Positions 1-11,767 of a stretch of DNA of 64,000 bases are shown one piece after another. Both the position numbers and the translations under genes were made by a program. Source of the DNA: Flammulina velutipes (Eukaryota; Basidiomycota; Agaricomycetes; Agaricales; Physalacriaceae); NCBI GenBank assembly GCA_011800155.1, contig CM022372.1:3038001-3102000 (forward strand), in the 5' to 3' direction. The notes beneath the pieces are model-generated. The model did not search any database. It was not told the origin of the DNA and saw nothing but the letters and a program-made list of their open reading frames with translations. The first letter of the stretch is position 1, and each line of letters opens with the position of its first letter.

Positions 1-2563
1 TTCGAAGGTCCCCACATGGTGGCCGATGGCAAAGTGTTTTCTGTCATCCGCGACAATATCCCTTCCGAACTCCCTGTCGAACATTACGATAATCCGGACC
101 ATATCGGCCAGCTAGCCTTCCTACGGGATCTCAATTGGATTCGTCCTACAATGCCATTCTTGTTGTTTGTCCCTCTATATCATTCATTCCACGGACCTAT
201 TTTTGGTAGACTGAACATCGCTAATAATCGATTTCCACTGGAACGTGCTGGGCGAGATGGATGGTGCCTCAGTTCTGGTCTCGTGGAAGAATGGATGGCC
301 CTGGAACACACTCTGCGTCTAGTGGTCCTAAAGATGTTAGAGCTGGCTGCACCTTCGTCCCTCTCTTCAACTTTCCGCCTTTGGGCATGGCCCACTCGAT
401 ACGGATACTCCACTAAGAAGGGAAGTCGACGTACCATGCAAGAAGTGGCTGCCCGTTCGCGCGATGCCTTTCTTCCTCTTATGGGTTGCATGTCTTTCGC
501 ATTCATGTGCATGCAGGTGAAGGTGCAGGCGGTTGATTGGTATGAATGGCGAGAGAAGCTGGTGGAGTTGACCGGTATTCATCCTGAATGGCTGGCAGAG
601 CTGGAAGCCTCTGATGTTGGGGATCCACACCTACGGCGTGTTGGTGGAATCATAGATGCAAAAGACTGGCCCCTTGACCTCATCTCCCTGGTGTCCCACG
701 GAAATATGCCTATATACATTTCCTGGGGAGACATTGACAATCTGGAGCTCCCACTCTCTGCTCGTTATTCCCAACTGCAATGGATTCCCTCACTCAAAGC
801 TGTGGCCAATCTACGAGAGATGTCTCGGCCAGCTTCTGGCTCAACATCAAACTCTGAGCCAGCAACATCCAACCCACCTATGGTTCTCCCCACAACAATG
901 TCGACAATCACTCAGCCTCCAGTAGAGACTTGGAGCGACTTCTTCCAGCGACGAGACGCTCACAACGCTAAACGGGAGAAGGCCGAGACTTCAGAGGAAA
1001 GGAAGGTGCGAAAGGCGAAAGAGAAACATGCGGAATCCGGACTGTGTCCTGGAAAGAGGGGCGCAGTTATTTGGAAGTGGGAGAAGGAGGATGGCATTCG
1101 AGTACGTCGCATGGCCGGCCGAAGAACTTACGAGGATATATGGGCCACGTATGGCACCAAGCAGAAAATTTACGACTCGTGGAGCAACTGTTGGGACATC
1201 TGCACAGAGTTTGATCCTGATGATTTGGATGATTTGTACAATGACTTCAGCGACGAAGAGATTTCCAGCGATGTTAGAGACGAAGGACCTCCTACCACCT
1301 TGCTCCCAGATAATCCTCTCTCAATCACCAGCAATTTTTCTACTGCCACAGATCTAGCCCGACAACATTCACACGACCAACACGACTATCCTCTTGAGCT
1401 ATCAACCACCATGAGCCAGATCGCGTATGATCGGTATGGATTCATTGACGGAGCCAATGACACTTCTCCAACCAACGAAATCGCGTGGGATATGGTCAGG
1501 AAGTTATTGGGAAATGGGTGTTGGTTGGACTCGGGATTGTATCCGGAGCCTGATATATCTCTCGCAACACAAACAGGTTTATCTCGCTTTTTTGGTTTCC
1601 TCTTTTCTGCCAGCACCACATCGTCAATTCCCTCGAGTTGTCATGATCTCCAGGACTATGAATCAGATATCAACAATACTTCATTCTGGAACTTCCGAAT
1701 TCGCAGTCTCAGTCTCGATGGGACTAAGTTCTACTTGTTCAGGCTCGCCAACACCTTGAAAGGCTACGACACAGATATTGAACTGGCTGTCAGCAGTGCA
1801 GCTACGGTTCTTCAAATCATACGTTGTCAATGGGGTCCTCGTTTAGAAGATGTTGCTCTTCAGCTCATCTCTCATGGAATACCTTTCAACACGTTCTGGC
1901 ATGGCAGTACCAAATCGTTGCATTCCCAACCGAGTATTAAGCATGGCCTTGGCTTCCGCCCCAAAAATTACACCCCAGACGCCGTTGACTTCCAAGCATA
2001 CGAGAGCTTGCGCGATGATTTTCTACGTGGTCCCAAAGGTCGGGCAGCTATCCTAGCTGGTGGTATCATTGGCCGGATTGCACGAGAAATCGTGAGACCG
2101 GAAGACGTTATATATGGCCCATCTTGCGATGTCGAGAAAGACGGTAGATGTTTTCAAGCACCGTCGCAAACAATAGGTTACTGGGACAACGACTTGACAC
2201 CCGACGAGATCGACTTGATCTGTGGCGTGTATTACGTTGAAACTGGTGAGAATATGCAGTTACTTTGTAGCTCCTAGCTGACAACCGATTTGTATAGGGC
2301 AACAAGATAACGATGATCCGCAGAGAGCACATATGTCGTGGTGGCCCAGGCCATCGACGTTTGCTCACGCTGCCATGGAGATTGGTTTCTGGTCAAAGGA
2401 TTGCGAACGATTTTACCAGCGCCGTTTGTCGGAGTGCAGGAATGGGAAAGCAAAACTGAGGAAATCTACCGACTGGAAGAGTCTTCTCAAGCAGACACGA
2501 GCGGTTTCGCGGGGTGTCCAAAAGAGCGAGTCGTTGGCAAGCATTTTTCTAGAATCGCATTAA
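1..2563 (+). CDS. Uncharacterised basidiomycete protein, 5'-partial, two exons
   Basis: The open frame continues upstream of the first ATG at 16 to the window edge (in-frame F-E-G-P-H), so the true start is probably outside. Exon 1 runs to 2245, a 52-nt GT-AG intron spans 2246-2297, and exon 2 runs 2298-2563. The phases fit and give 831 aa counted from the ATG at 16. I recognise no catalytic domain. Visible features are a Lys/Glu/Arg-rich, possibly coiled-coil stretch around residues 310-345, an acidic Asp-rich patch near residue 400, and a C-terminal exon with a W-W-P-R-P motif and basic residues. No signal peptide or membrane segment is visible. Such long, domain-free proteins occur as lineage-expanded families in mushrooms; this placement is an impression, not a search result. 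Confidence 0.75.
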
Positions 2564-3725
2564 CGTAGCGCAACGGACGTATTTCTTTTTTGTAACTTGT
2601 ACAATTCAATCTTTCTTGCTCTCCGCTTGTGTCTCGCTCCCTGTCTTTTCCTGGTGTATGATCTCTTCCCCGCTCTCTATCTGGTGTGGTGTTTGCACTG
2701 TGTTTGACCCCTTTGTTGACCATTTAGCAACGTCTAAGCAGCGGAGGTAAATGGACGTACTGGGTCATTCCCGATAAAAAGAGTCGTAGGGCGGTCCGGG
2801 TAGTCTTCGAAGTCTGCGTGGATGGTGGCGCTGTTCTGATTCATGGTTGATGATGATGGTAGGTGACAGAAACCCCCTATTATTCCTGTATCATTTCTAA
2901 GACTCCTAATTCAAACGGATTATCAGAACAAACAATCCTGGATTCCCTAGTCCCACATAGTATGTGATCCCTTCAGCATTACATTCAGACTCAACTAACA
3001 CCATCCAACCATCCTCATAGATACACAGTTGAATAACCTCACGCAAATCGTCCAACTCCATCCTGTACGGATGGGTAGTCGGCATACCGACTTGGACGAT
3101 TGTGCATTCGGTGCGATAGCATAACACTTCATTTCTCTATGGGTGGTGCGTATCCATTTCCGATTTCTTTACACAATAACTCGCATTGCGTAGATTGTAC
3201 TGTGATGGCGCAAGCCTCAAGGATAGCGCAAGAGCAATAGAATGTGTATTGAGGTGAAGGTTAGTGAGTAAACACATCACTACAGGAATGTTCGAATTTT
3301 TCCCTGAGTTATTATTCGTCATCCCGCCTCTCGACACCTCGAACCAATCTATCCGACTTTACGGTTAGCACAGGCAGAAACAATGCGTCAAAATGCCAGT
3401 ATTTCTGCTGATATTCTCAATATCGCACTTGCAGGTATCGGTGTATCGCTAGTCAACAATCGACTGACCGACACTTCAAGCATCTGTTATGATTGGACTC
3501 CATAACCGACAATCATAGAGCATGGTGTACTGTTTATCAAGTCAGATGATATAGGTATGTTCTCTATACACGTTCGATTGAATTCGTCCGCCAATGCCTT
3601 GCACACAGTACACTATTGGACGTGGTATCTTCGAGCTTGAATGTGGCGTCCTACCAGGTATCATCGACGTGTACGTATGCCTCTTTGTCTGGAGCTTCAT
3701 CCAACTATTCTCGCTTCCATGACCC
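2564..3725. other. Intergenic stretch, no supported gene
   Basis: After the first gene there is about 1.15 kb with only short open frames on both strands. A 40-codon frame at 3382-3504 starts with ATG and reads I-A-L-A-G-I-G-V-S-L-V-N, but it stops quickly and is not connected to anything convincing. I see no RNA gene or repeat. Confidence 0.5.
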
Positions 3726-3839
3726 ATGCAGAGAAGAAAGCTCACCTCGGAATCTCCAGGGGACCTCATCGTTGCCGCTCCCAGAAGCCTTAATGCATAC
3801 AATATGATATTGGGACGGCCCGCGACTCGACAGAACAAG

Positions 3840-4920
3840 TTTGAAAGTGCGTCGATTTGGCCTCCTTTGTCACCAATTTTCGTAACTTGTGCAGTTCAAG
3901 TTCGTGTCCTAGTCGTTCCTGATGATAGAGTTACGTTTTTCGAATACACGGATAATCATATTGACTCTGATATGCAAGAGGACGAATTACTGCCACATCG
4001 AAGTAAGACTGCGTTAGTCGAGGACGACAACGGCGACTACGATGTCCCAAGCATGGATGCCAGCCTCCAACCACGAATGGACACCCAGAGACTACAATTG
4101 ATGCAAACATTGCTCTTTCGAATGCCAGAAGAGGCAGACAACGCTCGCGCGATGATGAACAGCCAAGAAAAGTGTACCCTACGTGTTCTACTCCCTAATT
4201 TAAATCGCAAACATAGTCGCGACTCAGATGGGGGAGTGTGGCGCGTTCACTCCATTTTTTGTTCTTTAGATCTCGATTCAAACCTTGTATTAGCGGGCGT
4301 CTTTTGCACATGACATAGAACCACCCTCATACCGACCGTCAAAGAAATACGCCCGTGTTGCCAATGCCTCATCGTCCTTCAAAGGGTATGACAATGTGTC
4401 GATGGATGCTGGCTTGGCCTTTGGAAGAACCTTTCGCATTGGCTGGGGGCCTGGTGGAAAGATTGCACATTTGGGCTCGTTTACCGCCTCATCAGACAAC
4501 CTTTAGTCAACGCAAGTTTACGCGCTCCTGGACTCTCGCCCACCGAACGGATATGGCTACTCTTCATCGGAAATCAGTTTGATCGCGCGCGCGAAGCGGC
4601 TATGGACCGCTGGCTGTATGAAACTCGCTACTCTTGTTTCCCAATGGGGTGGTGACTTTGATTTCCGGGACGATGTCAAGGTGCAGATTGAAATATGGAT
4701 GAACAACAAAGTGGACGCCCACATCGACAAGTTGGACGCCCACATCGAGAAGTTCATACGCCGAACAGACAACATTCTGGCCGGCGAGAATGAAGCGTGC
4801 CTTTGGAATGCACCTCTGGTTCAGAGAATCACCGGACGTGACACTGGGCGAAGTATTCCGGTCCTTCGCACGGATACCAGAGCATGATGGCCGTATTACA
4901 GGTATACTGAAGGCGCACTT
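3840..4920 (+). pseudogene. NUP145: Decayed Nup98-Nup96 (NUP145-type) nucleoporin copy
   Basis: Conceptual translation in shifting frames recovers the order expected around the Nup98 autoproteolysis site and the Nup96 half. First comes an acidic linker with L-M-Q-T-L-L-F-R-M-P-E-E (about 4095-4130) and L-N-R-K-H-S-R-D-S (4200). In a second frame from about 4310 comes D-I-E-P-P-S-Y-R-P-S-K-K-Y-A-R-V, followed by a G-L-A-F-G-R-T-F-R-I-G-W-G-P-G-G motif (about 4405-4460). Further frames give P-T-E-R-I-W-L-L-F-I-G-N-Q (about 4535), L-A-T-L-V-S-Q-W-G-G-D (about 4625) and K-R-A-F-G-M-H-L-W-F (about 4790). At least three frame changes and an early stop after 4500 separate these blocks, and the N-terminal FG-repeat half and the rest of Nup96 are missing. 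The functional gene must be elsewhere; this is a dead partial duplicate. Confidence 0.8.
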
Positions 4921-5093
4921 GAAGTTTATTGGAGGACAGAGAGGATTGTGCTCTGGGATGGCTGTTCGAGGCGGCGATGCGAATCTAACGGCAAGGGTTG
5001 TTTGCTTGCATTCTACAAATAACGTCTGTACACTAAAGGGCCTATGTAGCAAATACAACGGATATAGGCAAAGGGACGTACCTTTTCCCCTAG

Positions 5094-5145
5094 TCGTCAA
5101 CTACCATTGCGTCTTCGTCCTCAACTACCATTGTGTCTTCGTCCT
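5094..5145. repeat. 24-bp direct repeat, two copies
   Basis: The unit CTCAACTACCATTGTGTCTT plus CGTC occurs twice in tandem, with the first copy differing by one or two bases. Confidence 0.7.
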
Positions 5146-5596
5146 CAAACACGCGCGGCGTATTTCTTTCCTCAGTGCGCCGCCTTCGTGCTTTCAAGAA
5201 GGGCCCCATAGACCTCTTACAATACTTCATGCTGTTGATCAGAGAACGATAAAATAATTCCATAGGATTTATTTACCGTGTTTCGCGCCCGGGCTGGGTA
5301 AGGGTGGTAGCGTCTTGAACGCCTACCAGCTCGACAATCAGATCGTTTAGGACCCGCGAGTCCCTCCAAGGTATACGGCGGCATCTTGTTTGATTTGTTT
5401 ATAACGATTCAAGTGGGTGGTGGTTACGAATGAGATAGCTTTAAGGTTATTTGACACTTATGTCAGTCACTGATGCCCAATCGACGACGCAAACAAGTCG
5501 GGCGTGAATGCTAATTCAGACAAATCGCATTCCACAACGAGCCATTGTTGGATATCTTAGCGCCACACGCCACAGTTGCGTGGATATTGGATGCCG

Positions 5597-5880
5597 CACG
5601 TGACGGAATATGTAAGTTGCTCATGTTCAAACGTGTTTGACGGTAGGCGTCAAATCATCTGGCTGTGGGTTCAAATCCGTAGTGTGGAGTTTGTTTGCCT
5701 CTGCCTCTCCTTAATTTTGGAACACTCACGTAGAGTCGCTATATAGTAGTCGAGGGTATGGTAGATACTGGTATGTACCTAGTGGTATACAAATAACTTA
5801 CAGTGACACGAAAGACATTCATCTAAGGATAGCGCACGTGGCAAAAGGGATAAGCATAAACTATAGTGATAGTGCACGTG
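5597..5880. promoter_or_regulatory. Three CACGTG (E-box) sites
   Basis: Palindromic CACGTG occurs at 5597-5602, 5835-5840 and 5875-5880. The last two lie in near-repeats of the form GATAGYGCACGTGGCA about 40 bp apart, roughly 190-230 bp upstream of the ATG at 6069. CACGTG is the core site of bHLH factors such as Pho4- or SREBP-type regulators in fungi. Regulation of the downstream gene is inferred from position only. Confidence 0.35.
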
Positions 5881-6068
5881 GCAGAAAGGATAGACGCCTT
5901 GGTATAAGCAGAACGGGTAAGCGTAAGTATATTTATCTAGTGATATTCAATTTTGTCTCGCGCGGACCACCAAACCTGTAGTGTCAGTACACAGTGCCGA
6001 CAAGGCCTTCTTTTTCCCCCAAAAGGAACATGCCTCGTTTAAAAGGATGACAGCGGTGTCTTGAGTGG

Positions 6069-7430
6069 ATGAAAATCATGACTACTTTCTTATGGCATCT
6101 TACGTTCTTCTCTCTCTTGCTTTTTCAAGCGAATGCTTATACAGTGTAGGCCCTAGACCTTTGAAATACTATCCAACGGCTGATCCTCCTCACAGACCCG
6201 CCACACATCTATCCACTTCTCACTCTCTTCCTGGGAGACTCTCCCGACGTGGAGAGTTTATGTATGAACTCGGAGGAGTGAATTACACCGTGGAAGAACT
6301 TGGGGAGGACTTTCAAGGCAAATCTTCCCGAACCTATACAATCCTTGGTGGTTTTCCGCACGGCAGAAGCGAGCCCGCAATCTTGAAACGGATGAACGAG
6401 TCGGAAAATGTCCCTAATAATCCCGCAAATTTGGAAATCGAGTTTTTGAAAAGGGTATGCTGCCTCTTGGAAATTGATTGAACTGCTCATAATTCCCACT
6501 CTTCAGGACTCCGTTAAACTTTATTTGTTTTCTCAAACGACGCCTATGGAAGGCCGTTACATGTTTGATGTTGTCTTCAGAGACGTCACCGGACGGCGTC
6601 CACCATACAAACCTTTTTACCAATGGTACCTAGAAGATACCAGTATGAACTTACATTCCAGTCTAAAGAAGGCCGCAAAAAACGCTGAAAACAGGTTAAT
6701 TTGGTATGCGGAGAAAGAGAATCTGCTGTGCGTTCTTAAATGTTTTCAAAACGATTTACTCACCGATTTGAGAAGGTATCAGGACTTCCATGATCACAAT
6801 ATATATTTTCGGAAAGAAGCTCTGAGACATGTAAAGCCTGGTGACGAGAGAGCAGTTATGCCCATAGACTGGGGTGGCCATGGATCGATGGATGTGTATT
6901 CTGGTGTTGTGGACGTTGCACATGATGGCAATAAACGGGCCCGTATTCGAGATTTCGTGGACAAGATGAGGAACGAACTCCCTTCATACTTCCATGGCGA
7001 GAGATTGTATTACGAACTCTATCGGCATGGCCATGAACTGAGGGTGTACGTTCAAACTGGCCACCAAACCTCTTCCATATGTGATACTTACTTCGCTTTC
7101 AGAGGCGATATGGATGGTACCGCAGAATACCACGGCAAATACTACGATCTTCTCCTTGTCCAACAACATAAGGATATAGGTATAGATACATATAAAGTAC
7201 TTCCATACTTTGGAGACAACACTCTGCTGATGGATAGGGTTTACATAACTTCAGAGGACTCGGGACATAACATCATCGATGGTTATCGGAAGGTACGCGT
7301 AGTTTGACGATGATTGTTGAGTTATTCCCTGACATGGGTCAATTTCTAGAGGGCAAACTTGGAGGTGTTGGGTCATCAGATATTCATGGAATCTGACACA
7401 TTAGAGATATTCTATAAGGATGAAACCTAG
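6069..7430 (+). CDS. Secreted protein-kinase-like protein
   Basis: The model has four exons (6069-6145, 6196-6454, 6507-7292, 7350-7430) with GT-AG introns of 50-57 nt; phases sum to 400 aa. The ATG at 6069 gives a classical signal peptide: M-K-I-M start, a hydrophobic core of about 13 residues and an A-N-A cleavage-like end near residue 23. The mature part shows the order of a kinase fold. There is a G-x-S-S-x-T-Y stretch, A-I-L-K-R (candidate VAIK lysine), E-I-E-F-L-K-R (candidate alpha-C Glu), Y-Q-D-F-H-D-H-N-I-Y-F aligning position by position with H-R-D-I-K-P-E-N-I-L-F (catalytic Asp and metal-binding Asn kept), then P-I-D-W-G-G in the DFG position. The remaining ~180 residues are unfamiliar. 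It could also be an aminoglycoside-phosphotransferase-like fold. Secretion plus kinase-like motifs suggests an extracellular or secretory-pathway role; substrate unknown. Confidence 0.7.
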
Positions 7431-7626
7431 CACCAAGAAAGCTATAGATAACGCCACGGAGGAAGGCGGCACACAGCGGGCAGTGTAGAGTAAATCGTTA
7501 ATGATATGAATTCAATGGCCAGCGAAAAGCAGGAGTTTGAGTATTATATCGAGTATGCGGACAGCAAATGGACGGCAAGATCTGGCGAACGGCCTCAGAT
7601 ATGAAAACCAAAAAGTCCAACACGTA

Positions 7627-8808
7627 CTACCGTAAACGCAGCACTCCTTTCCTCTGAAGTCGAGGGAACACTTCCCGTATCTTCTCCCCGAAACAGTCCG
7701 CTGACCGAGTAAAGAACACCTCGCGCACGTCTAGCCTAGCAATGGCGACATCGAGTTCTTTGTATGCCTGCACTTGTTGAATAGGATCGAACACCAACGT
7801 CACCTTCTTCAACGAGTGGGAAACCGGAAGGAGGTCGAAAGCCTTCCGCCACCAGTTGGCACACAGACTAAAGGTCCCATATGGTCCACAAGTGAGGCAG
7901 AGATGCTCGATGGAGACGTTACGGAGATCCAGAGTAGGCGCGACCGCAGTGATCAATTGGTCTATTTTATTCTAGGATGAGGCAGGACAGGAAAATAAAC
8001 TATGAGGCTTACCTCCTATGCAATGCGTAAGGACTTTCACAGACGGTGGGATCGTTGTGGGAGTGGCGAAGATGGCGTTGAGCGCAACGACTTCTTGGGC
8101 GTCACATGATTCGACCTCCAACCTCTGCAGTCGAGGCATCGCAACGCGGACAACGTTCCAAAACAACGGGAGCGTTTGATGAGAGAGCGACAGGTGTAGC
8201 ACTTCCATTGGGAGGGCAACAAGATTCCAGTTTGCGAGCTGGTCTACCGGTTGAAATTCTGGTAAATCTTCCACCGTGAGTCGTTGGATGTTCGTATCCA
8301 CTAGCATTGCGAAGAGGTCGACGCGGACATGATTCATCACCACCTTCATATCTCGGAGACATCTATGGCCTTGTAGAGCGTTCATTACTCCTTCCAGAAA
8401 TTCGGCACATGGTGTTTCCTGGTCCGAGACCTTTAGCGCGAGATATGTCAAGTTTGGCAGTGACGAAATCAAGGAGGTAACTTCGGGGTAGAAGGTGACG
8501 TCCGAGGTGTATGTCGCTTTGGCAGTGAAGGCGCTCACGTAATTGCACAAAACAGGGTATTTGGTCAAGAGGTCGATGAGAGCATGGGAGGATATCGATG
8601 GCCGGGGGACAGCTGGGTTGGAGAGAACCTCCCTCCAAGAGTTCCTGGAAAGATCTGGGGGGATCACATAGATGTAGCGAACCAATGCGCATTGACTGGG
8701 AATGTGCCAAGCGCGACAAACAGTGGAAGTGGCAACAAGTGTCGGCTCGTCGGCGCACAGGAAATCAAGAATATGAATGATGATCTCCGGAGGAAGGGTT
8801 TCTATCAT
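7627..8808 (-). CDS. F-box protein with leucine-rich C-terminal region (copy 1)
   Basis: Two exons on the minus strand (8808-8013 and 7961-7627) flank a 51-nt GT-AG intron; phases fit and give 376 aa. The N-terminus is a standard F-box: L-P-P-E-I-I-I-H-I-L-D-F-L, then the V-C-R-A-W core. F-box proteins bind Skp1 and act as substrate receptors of SCF ubiquitin ligases. The rest has repeated hydrophobic L-x-x-L patterns resembling weak leucine-rich repeats, which is common in mushroom F-box families. It is a close paralog of the gene at 10523-11767, sharing W-H-x-P-S-Q-x-A-L-V, A-I-A-R-L-D-V-R-E-V and the C-terminal R-K-G-V-L-R-L. Substrate unknown. Confidence 0.88.
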
Positions 8809-9255
8809 TGTTTCTGTAATAAATAGTTCAGATGGACCCAGCGTATGCTGATGAAGGTGCGCACCGTATGGTCGTTCTTGGAAGAGGAGTGTAATTCGGC
8901 CCGGGAGCCGTTAAGCAAGCTTCGTCGATCAAGTAATTCATTACTTACCCAATGGTTCGCGACTTCAAAGTTCGCGTAGATGATTTAGTCCTGCCTTGCA
9001 ATTGAGCTCATCACACGTCTGGACTAGAGCGTCGAGCCAAGATTCCACTGTCATTCGTGTCCAAAGCCTAGACTATGTCATGACGCATAAAATGTCGATT
9101 CACTTGGCGCGTGATCGTATTTCGGAACTTGTCCTCTTACCTCCACCACCTACTATCATCTACGCGTAAATACAGGCGCGCTAGCATCTCCTTCCAACCC
9201 GTTTACTGAATCTAACCATCCTGTAGGTTGTAGCATTTCAATTTGTTTTATTCGG
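8809..9255. promoter_or_regulatory. Divergent intergenic region, F-box gene / TANGO2 gene
   Basis: The 447 bp between two divergent start codons must hold both promoters. No distinctive motif stands out. Confidence 0.4.
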
Positions 9256-10313
9256 ATGTGCATCGTCTTTTGGACTCTGCAACATTCAGACTACTCACTG
9301 TAAGCAATCTCATCGTGTTCATCTATTCCCACAGCTAACTCGTCGGAATTAGAATACTATGCACAAATCGTGATGAACACCTCTCGCGGCCCACTCAAGA
9401 CGCTCACTTCCACAACTTCGGGCGTGAAGGTTCCCAGGATGTTCTATCTGGGATCGATATCTTGGCAGGAGGAACTTGGATGGGGATAAACAAAGCGACC
9501 GGACGCATCGCTGCCTTGTACGTTCATTTCTCCGAGAAATGATACAAACTAACTTGCCCCTAGGACGAATATTTTGGAGCCATATCATAGCTTCACATCC
9601 TCAAGGGGCACTCTCGTCTCGTCCTTCTTATCCTCTGAGGCGTCTCTGCCTTTGGAAGATGATTATCACAAACTCATACCACATGACGCGAAATTTACTG
9701 GCTTCAACCTCCTTGTCCTCTCTCCGACCCTCCCTCTATCTCTTCCGCTCAAGTTCGATGCACTGATGTTGTCGAATGACGGCGCTGGCGGGGAAATCAC
9801 GTCTCATTCCCTCTCACCCTCTGCGCCGTGTAATGTCTTCTCCAACGCGATCGAAGGAGGAGGAGATGACTGGCCAAAGGTCAGACGTGGAAAAGCTGCT
9901 TTCTCCTCTGTCCTCGAAAGCTCGAGAGAGCGAGAAATGAGCGAAGAAGAACTTGTACAGAGGCTGTTTGACATGCTAGCGTATGTCGTATTTCTATGCA
10001 TATCATCGCAACTGAGATTGACGAGTCTCGAAGTGAACAAGCGCCCGAATCAGTGCAGCAACGTGCAGAACTTCGGCACACAGTGCAAGTGGCGCCGTTC
10101 AACGTTCCAGATCCTACCAAGTCCGACGAGAAGGATTGGATGTATGCGACGCGACTCTCAACTGTCGTTTTGATTCGGAAAGACGGGAGTGTCCTCTTCA
10201 TCGAGAGAGATATTTTTCAGTCTGTCGACGGACAGGTAAAGAGGCCTGATCCGCCGACTCAGCGCGTGTTTCGCTTTTCGTTGGACGCTGTAATCAACTC
10301 TTCCCAATCGTGA
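9256..10313 (+). CDS. TANGO2/NRDE family protein
   Basis: Four exons (9256-9299, 9353-9517, 9564-9980, 10034-10313) join in frame to give 301 aa. The start M-C-I-V-F-W and the exon 1/2 junction giving L-I-L-C-T-N-R-D-E are the signature of the NRDE/TANGO2 family (transport and Golgi organisation 2). The conserved S-R-P-T, L-A-G-G-T-W-M-G-I-N and T-G-R-I-A-x-L-T-N motifs follow. The C-terminal exon has W-M-Y-A-T-R-L-S-T-V-V-L-I and F-I-E-R, as in the family. The N-terminal Cys could act as an Ntn-type nucleophile; the biochemical role of TANGO2 proteins is debated (Golgi organisation, heme or lipid handling). The length is normal. It lies between the two paralogous F-box genes, probably by chance. 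Confidence 0.92.
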
Positions 10314-10522
10314 TTATAATGTAGCGAATAGTTCGTAATGTAATAGCTTTCGAAGATATCTGAGACATGAAAGATCCTCCCAAAGTTTTCTTTGCCCATG
10401 ATATCTCTGGCTCTTGATGGGTATGTAGTAATAATACAATCTGCCACAAATGACTTGTTGGTTTGAACCTCTAATCTAGCTGGATATGTCAGATAGAACC
10501 ATGCCTTCGAGGAAAGAGAACG

Positions 10523-11767
10523 TTACCACAAGCGCAACACTCCTTTTCTAGCAAGCTGAGGGTATACAGCCAATATCACGTCAGTCAACAAAGAAATCTC
10601 TAGAAATGGGCGGGCATTGCTTGTCGGTTTGACAAAGTACACCTCGCGTACGTCAAGCCTAGCGATAGCAGCATCGAGTAGTGTATGATCATCTGTGACG
10701 AGCGGTTCAAATGCCAGGGTGACCCTTTTCACTGGGTGTGACGTAGGGAGAAGGTCGAAGGCGTCCTTCCACCAGCGAATACAGCCCTCCACACCTTCGG
10801 TGATTTCGTAGGACAGGCCTATATGGTCTACAGAAACGTTGCGGAAGTCCAGTGGTGGGAAACCGGGACGGAATCTTCCTTCTCCCTGTGAAGCTAAACG
10901 AGTTGAGGTCATTAGCAGAAGACAGAACACGTTTGGAGGCTAACCGTTTACAACGTGCACGAAGGCCTTAACGGAAGGTGGAATCGCGTCAGGTGTGGCG
11001 AGGATGGTATTAAGCATGGAGACTTCCACGGGAGTGACCGAAATGATTCCCAACCTCCGAAGATTGGGCATCGCTGCTCGGATGACGGTCCAGAATGGCG
11101 CGAGCGTCTTCGCAGAGAGCGAAAGATGCAGGATCTCCGTTGGGAGTGGGACGGGTTCCCACTGAGAGAGTAGGCGCGTGTCTGGCATCTCAGACGGAAC
11201 GTCGTCCTCTACGATTGTGAGGCGTTCGATATTCGTGCCCGCAAAGAGTGTCAAAAGATCGGGACGAATGAAGTTCATATCCAATTCCATGTATGTAAGA
11301 TGAGGATGACCTCGCACGGCGCTGACCACTCCTTCCAGGAAGTCGGCACATGCTATTTGATTGTCGGAGCCTTCCAGCACCAGACGCGTCAAACCAGGGA
11401 GGCGCGACGGAAGCAAGGAAATGATGTTGGCGTAGAAGGTTTCGTCCAAAGTCAAGATGGTCTTGACTGTGAGCACCTTTACGTAGTTTCCCAGGATGGG
11501 GTATTTCGTTATAAGCTCGACGAGGGTGTGAGATTGTATCCTGGGCGGGTTTACATCGTCTTGGTCGGAGCGAGGTGTCAACTCTTGCTCCCTGTCTGGG
11601 TACTCGTGGATGTCTGAGGGAACGACGTATATGTAATGAACCAGCGCGTATTGACTGGGAGTATGCCACGCGCGACAAACCCTGGCGGTAGTGACTAGTG
11701 TCCGCTTGTCGTTCCTTAGGAAACCAAGCGTGAGGCTGATAAGCTCCGGAGGAAGCTTTACTACCAT
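10523..11767 (-). CDS. F-box protein with leucine-rich C-terminal region (copy 2)
   Basis: Two exons on the minus strand (11767-10945 and 10893-10523) with a 51-nt GT-AG intron give 397 aa. The F-box starts at residue 5 (L-P-P-E-L-I-S-L-T-L-G-F-L) and ends in V-C-R-A-W-H-T-P-S-Q. The single intron is in the same place and phase as in the paralog at 7627-8808, so the pair arose by duplication. The expected role is substrate recognition in an SCF ubiquitin ligase. Its start codon lies 164 bp from the divergent phosphatase start. Confidence 0.88.

Larger units (their letters stand above)
4921..6068. other. Intergenic region upstream of the secreted kinase-like gene
   Basis: No gene is supported here. 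A 24-bp direct repeat and three CACGTG boxes are listed separately. A stretch at 5660-5680 looks like a tRNA T-arm but has no matching cloverleaf (see rejected items). Confidence 0.5.

Noticed and set aside
3382..3504. Short plus-strand frame reminiscent of a VPS13-type segment (A-G-I-G-V-S-L-V-N)
   Set aside because: Only about 15 residues are suggestive, it stops after 40 codons, and no other part of such a protein is nearby.
5630..5690. tRNA-like T-loop (GGGTTCAAATCC)
   Set aside because: The flanking sequence does not give D, anticodon or acceptor stems in tRNA geometry.
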